Origin: a virus
Virus record (IMG/VR): IMGVR_UViG_3300036861_001106
Span: 1 to 64,000 of that record
Length of the DNA stretch: 64,000 nucleotides
Direction: 5' to 3' (one strand)
A model generated the notes under the pieces. It was not told the origin of the DNA and did not search any database. It saw only the letters and a list, made by a program, of their open reading frames with translations. Positions 62,348-64,000 of the stretch are shown here, piece after piece (within the stretch, counting starts at the first letter, position 1; every line of letters begins with the position of its first letter). The position numbers and the translations under genes were made by a program.

Positions 62348-62614
62348 TTGGCCAACATCGCTGAGATTCTGGCGCAGCGCCGGCGGGAGGCCACTCCTGG
62401 CACCGCTGCCAGCACCGCCGGCGCCGTGGTGAGCGGCATCATCGTTGCCCAGGCGGGGCCACGCTTCGTCGTGTCGGTGGCGGGGATGGACAGCTTCGCC
62501 GCGGAGACGATTGTGACGGAGACCCTGCGCGAGGGCGACCGGGTCTGGATCGCCACCGGCAAGGCGACGGCGGTGATCGTGGGGCTGCAGGGTCGCGATT
62601 CAGAGTTCGACTGA
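62348..62614 (+). CDS. Small tail-tip protein
   Basis: An 88-residue protein with an OB-like strand pattern (GIIVAQAGPRFVVSVAG, REGDRVWIATGKATAVIVG). TTG 62348 has AGGAGGT upstream. Between the hub and the next tail gene, it could be a spike-base or hub partner. Confidence 0.5.
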   Translation: MANIAEILAQRRREATPGTAASTAGAVVSGIIVAQAGPRFVVSVAGMDSFAAETIVTETLREGDRVWIATGKATAVIVGLQGRDSEFD

Positions 62615-63738
62615 TGGCCAACCTCCTCGACGCCTTTGAGCCCCACCGCACGGCCACGGGCCAGCCGCAGGAGCAGGGCGCGGCGCTGCGCATCGTCCCG
62701 GCGCAGCCCACCGGCACGCCACCCAACACCGTGTGGATGGGACCGGAGTTGGGCTACCTCTACTACACCGGCTCCCAGCCCAAGGCGGATGACCTCGTCG
62801 CCGTGGTGGGCATCCAGGGAGCGCAGGTGGTGATGCTGCGGGAGACCCCGCCGCTGCGCGACCCCGTGATCGTCAGCGGCTGCAAGTGCCGCTGCCAGGC
62901 CGGGGTCGGCACGATCTTCACGGTGATCAGCAACGTCAGCAGCCAGCGCCTGTCGCACGTCGTGGCGTTCGGCGTGCCGGACTTCCCGGTGCAGCAGTTC
63001 TTTGGGCACGAGGAGACCTTCAGGATCGTGGGGCTGGCGGTGGACCGGCTCACGCCCTTCACGCTCTACCTGCTCGACGACCGGCGCTCGCTCTTCAACA
63101 AGGTGACGGACGCCAGCCCCCTGCAGCAGGTGCCGGAGAACAGCTACTACACGGTCGTCCAGCTCGACCTGGTGGGGGACACCTACGCGGCGACGGCCAG
63201 CTACACCCTCGCCAACCCCGGGGTGCCCGGGTCCATCATCTTCACGCTCGACCCGGTGGAGGACCTCATCCGCAACCAGCTTGACCCGCCGTCGATCTAC
63301 CCGGGGAACCCACTCTCCGTCATCGACAGTCAACTGCACGTGACCATGAACCGCGCGCCGGCCCGGTACCAGCGCCTGGAGGCGGGGGTGCTGGTGACCC
63401 ACACCCTCACGCTGGACGGCGACCCGTACGCCAAGGGGCTGCGGGGGCGCATCGTGCAGGTGCGCGACCGGCCCGCGAAGCGGCAACTGCGCTACGCCAT
63501 CGCCTGGGCTGGCAGCGACAGCTTCGACGACGCCAAGCCAGGAGCTGCCTTTGAGGTGCTGGAGTTCAATGACGCCGACGAGATCACCGCCCGGGTCACG
63601 GACGCGGCGCTGATTAGCCCCTTCCAACTGGCGAACAACTGCAACCGCCTGGTCGTGCTGCAGTCCGACCGCTACGGCCGCACGGCCAACGACCTGGGCG
63701 GCACGGCCCTGCCGCGGGAGGCGGACGAGGAGGCCTGA
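62614..63738 (+). CDS. Tail protein of unknown role
   Basis: A 374-residue beta-rich protein. The N-terminal part (VWMGPELGYLYYTGSQPKAD, LVAVVGIQGAQVVML) and the following beta domains suit a tail-tip or spike protein. A CKCRCQ cluster lies near residue 90. ATG 62614 overlaps the previous stop, so it is coupled to the hub genes. Confidence 0.5.
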   Translation: MANLLDAFEPHRTATGQPQEQGAALRIVPAQPTGTPPNTVWMGPELGYLYYTGSQPKADDLVAVVGIQGAQVVMLRETPPLRDPVIVSGCKCRCQAGVGTIFTVISNVSSQRLSHVVAFGVPDFPVQQFFGHEETFRIVGLAVDRLTPFTLYLLDDRRSLFNKVTDASPLQQVPENSYYTVVQLDLVGDTYAATASYTLANPGVPGSIIFTLDPVEDLIRNQLDPPSIYPGNPLSVIDSQLHVTMNRAPARYQRLEAGVLVTHTLTLDGDPYAKGLRGRIVQVRDRPAKRQLRYAIAWAGSDSFDDAKPGAAFEVLEFNDADEITARVTDAALISPFQLANNCNRLVVLQSDRYGRTANDLGGTALPREADEEA

Positions 63739-64000
63739 TGGCGGGTGAGAAGGAGTTCATCGCCGACTTCTGCAAGGCACGCCGCTTCACGCGGTTCCAG
63801 ACGAAGCGCAACCTGGCTGCGCCCCTCGACGTCCTGGACGTCACCACCATCGCGCCGCTGGGCTGCAACCTGATCGCCGGGCACCAGGGGACGGAGGCAG
63901 GGGTGATCCTCTCGACGGTGGACCACCGCACGGGGGGCTACGGCAGTGCCATCCTCACCTCCGCAGACCCTGAATCGGTGTTCAACCCAGGCCCGGCGAC
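63738..64000 (+). CDS. Partial gene at the right edge
   Basis: ATG 63738 overlaps the previous stop (TGATGG) and the frame runs off the window after 87 codons. It reads AGEKEFIADFCKARRFTRF, then alternating strands. As another tail gene it fits the region, but the family cannot be told from this part. Confidence 0.55.
   Translation, partial: MAGEKEFIADFCKARRFTRFQTKRNLAAPLDVLDVTTIAPLGCNLIAGHQGTEAGVILSTVDHRTGGYGSAILTSADPESVFNPGPA

Noticed and set aside
1-64000. CRISPR array, insertion sequence, integrase or diversity-generating retroelement
   Set aside because: No regularly spaced repeats, transposase or integrase catalytic core, or reverse transcriptase motif was seen; the IS630-like HTH at 2777 has no catalytic domain.

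Overview
The window is a contiguous piece of a large, GC-rich tailed-phage genome (or a prophage of one). The phage assignment rests on a T4-like portal, an SPP1 gp7-like head protein, a prohead protease joined to a T4-like capsid protein, a tail tube protein, a tail chaperone with a -1 slippery site, a 1389-residue tape measure, a baseplate hub and an endolysin. No terminase is visible and the right end cuts through a tail gene, so the genome continues beyond the window. Most genes are tightly packed with 1-8 base start/stop overlaps, many start at GTG or TTG, and Shine-Dalgarno sites are clear. Promoters look like ordinary sigma-70 boxes with 17-base spacers. Three genes have the -10 box only 5-6 bases before the start codon, so their mRNAs would be leaderless; this is common in Deinococcota and Actinobacteria, but the host cannot be settled from this sequence.

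Layout. 1-4.4 kb: a leftward operon of small Cys-rich zinc-ribbon proteins with one HTH protein, driven by a promoter that shares its -35 region with a rightward promoter, ending in two tandem promoter-plus-hairpin units that look like small RNA genes; an HNH endonuclease lies at the far left. 4.4-16 kb: rightward genes of mostly unknown function, a polysaccharide lyase, a class II fructose-1,6-bisphosphatase (GlpX type), a second HNH gene and a run of exported proteins. 16-19.6 kb: three sigma-factor-like genes interleaved with a tRNA-like gene and promoter/terminator elements. 19.6-25.1 kb: RNase H, a cytosine methyltransferase broken by an HNH gene, an N6-adenine methyltransferase and small accessory genes, closed by a strong terminator.

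25.2-45.6 kb: structural module: portal, minor head protein, fibre-like proteins, amidase, a 1164-residue ChaB-protease-scaffold-capsid fusion, neck and tail completion proteins, tail tube, tail chaperones and tape measure. 45.6-50.6 kb: a distal tail protein followed by an unusual cluster of glycosyltransferase, methyltransferase and P-loop genes. 50.6-64 kb: small structural and exported proteins, a free-standing LAGLIDADG endonuclease, a small structural gene split by two related group I introns, then tail and baseplate genes, two of which share a short RARI repeat.

The most unusual points are the twin group I introns with a 20-base first exon, the single-chain capsid polyprotein with an internal ribosome-binding site, the set of promoter-hairpin small RNA candidates, the dual-frame and HNH-broken methyltransferase locus, the tRNA-like gene with an abnormal anticodon arm, and the phage-borne GlpX-type phosphatase. 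All function calls come from reading motifs by eye; no database search was possible.
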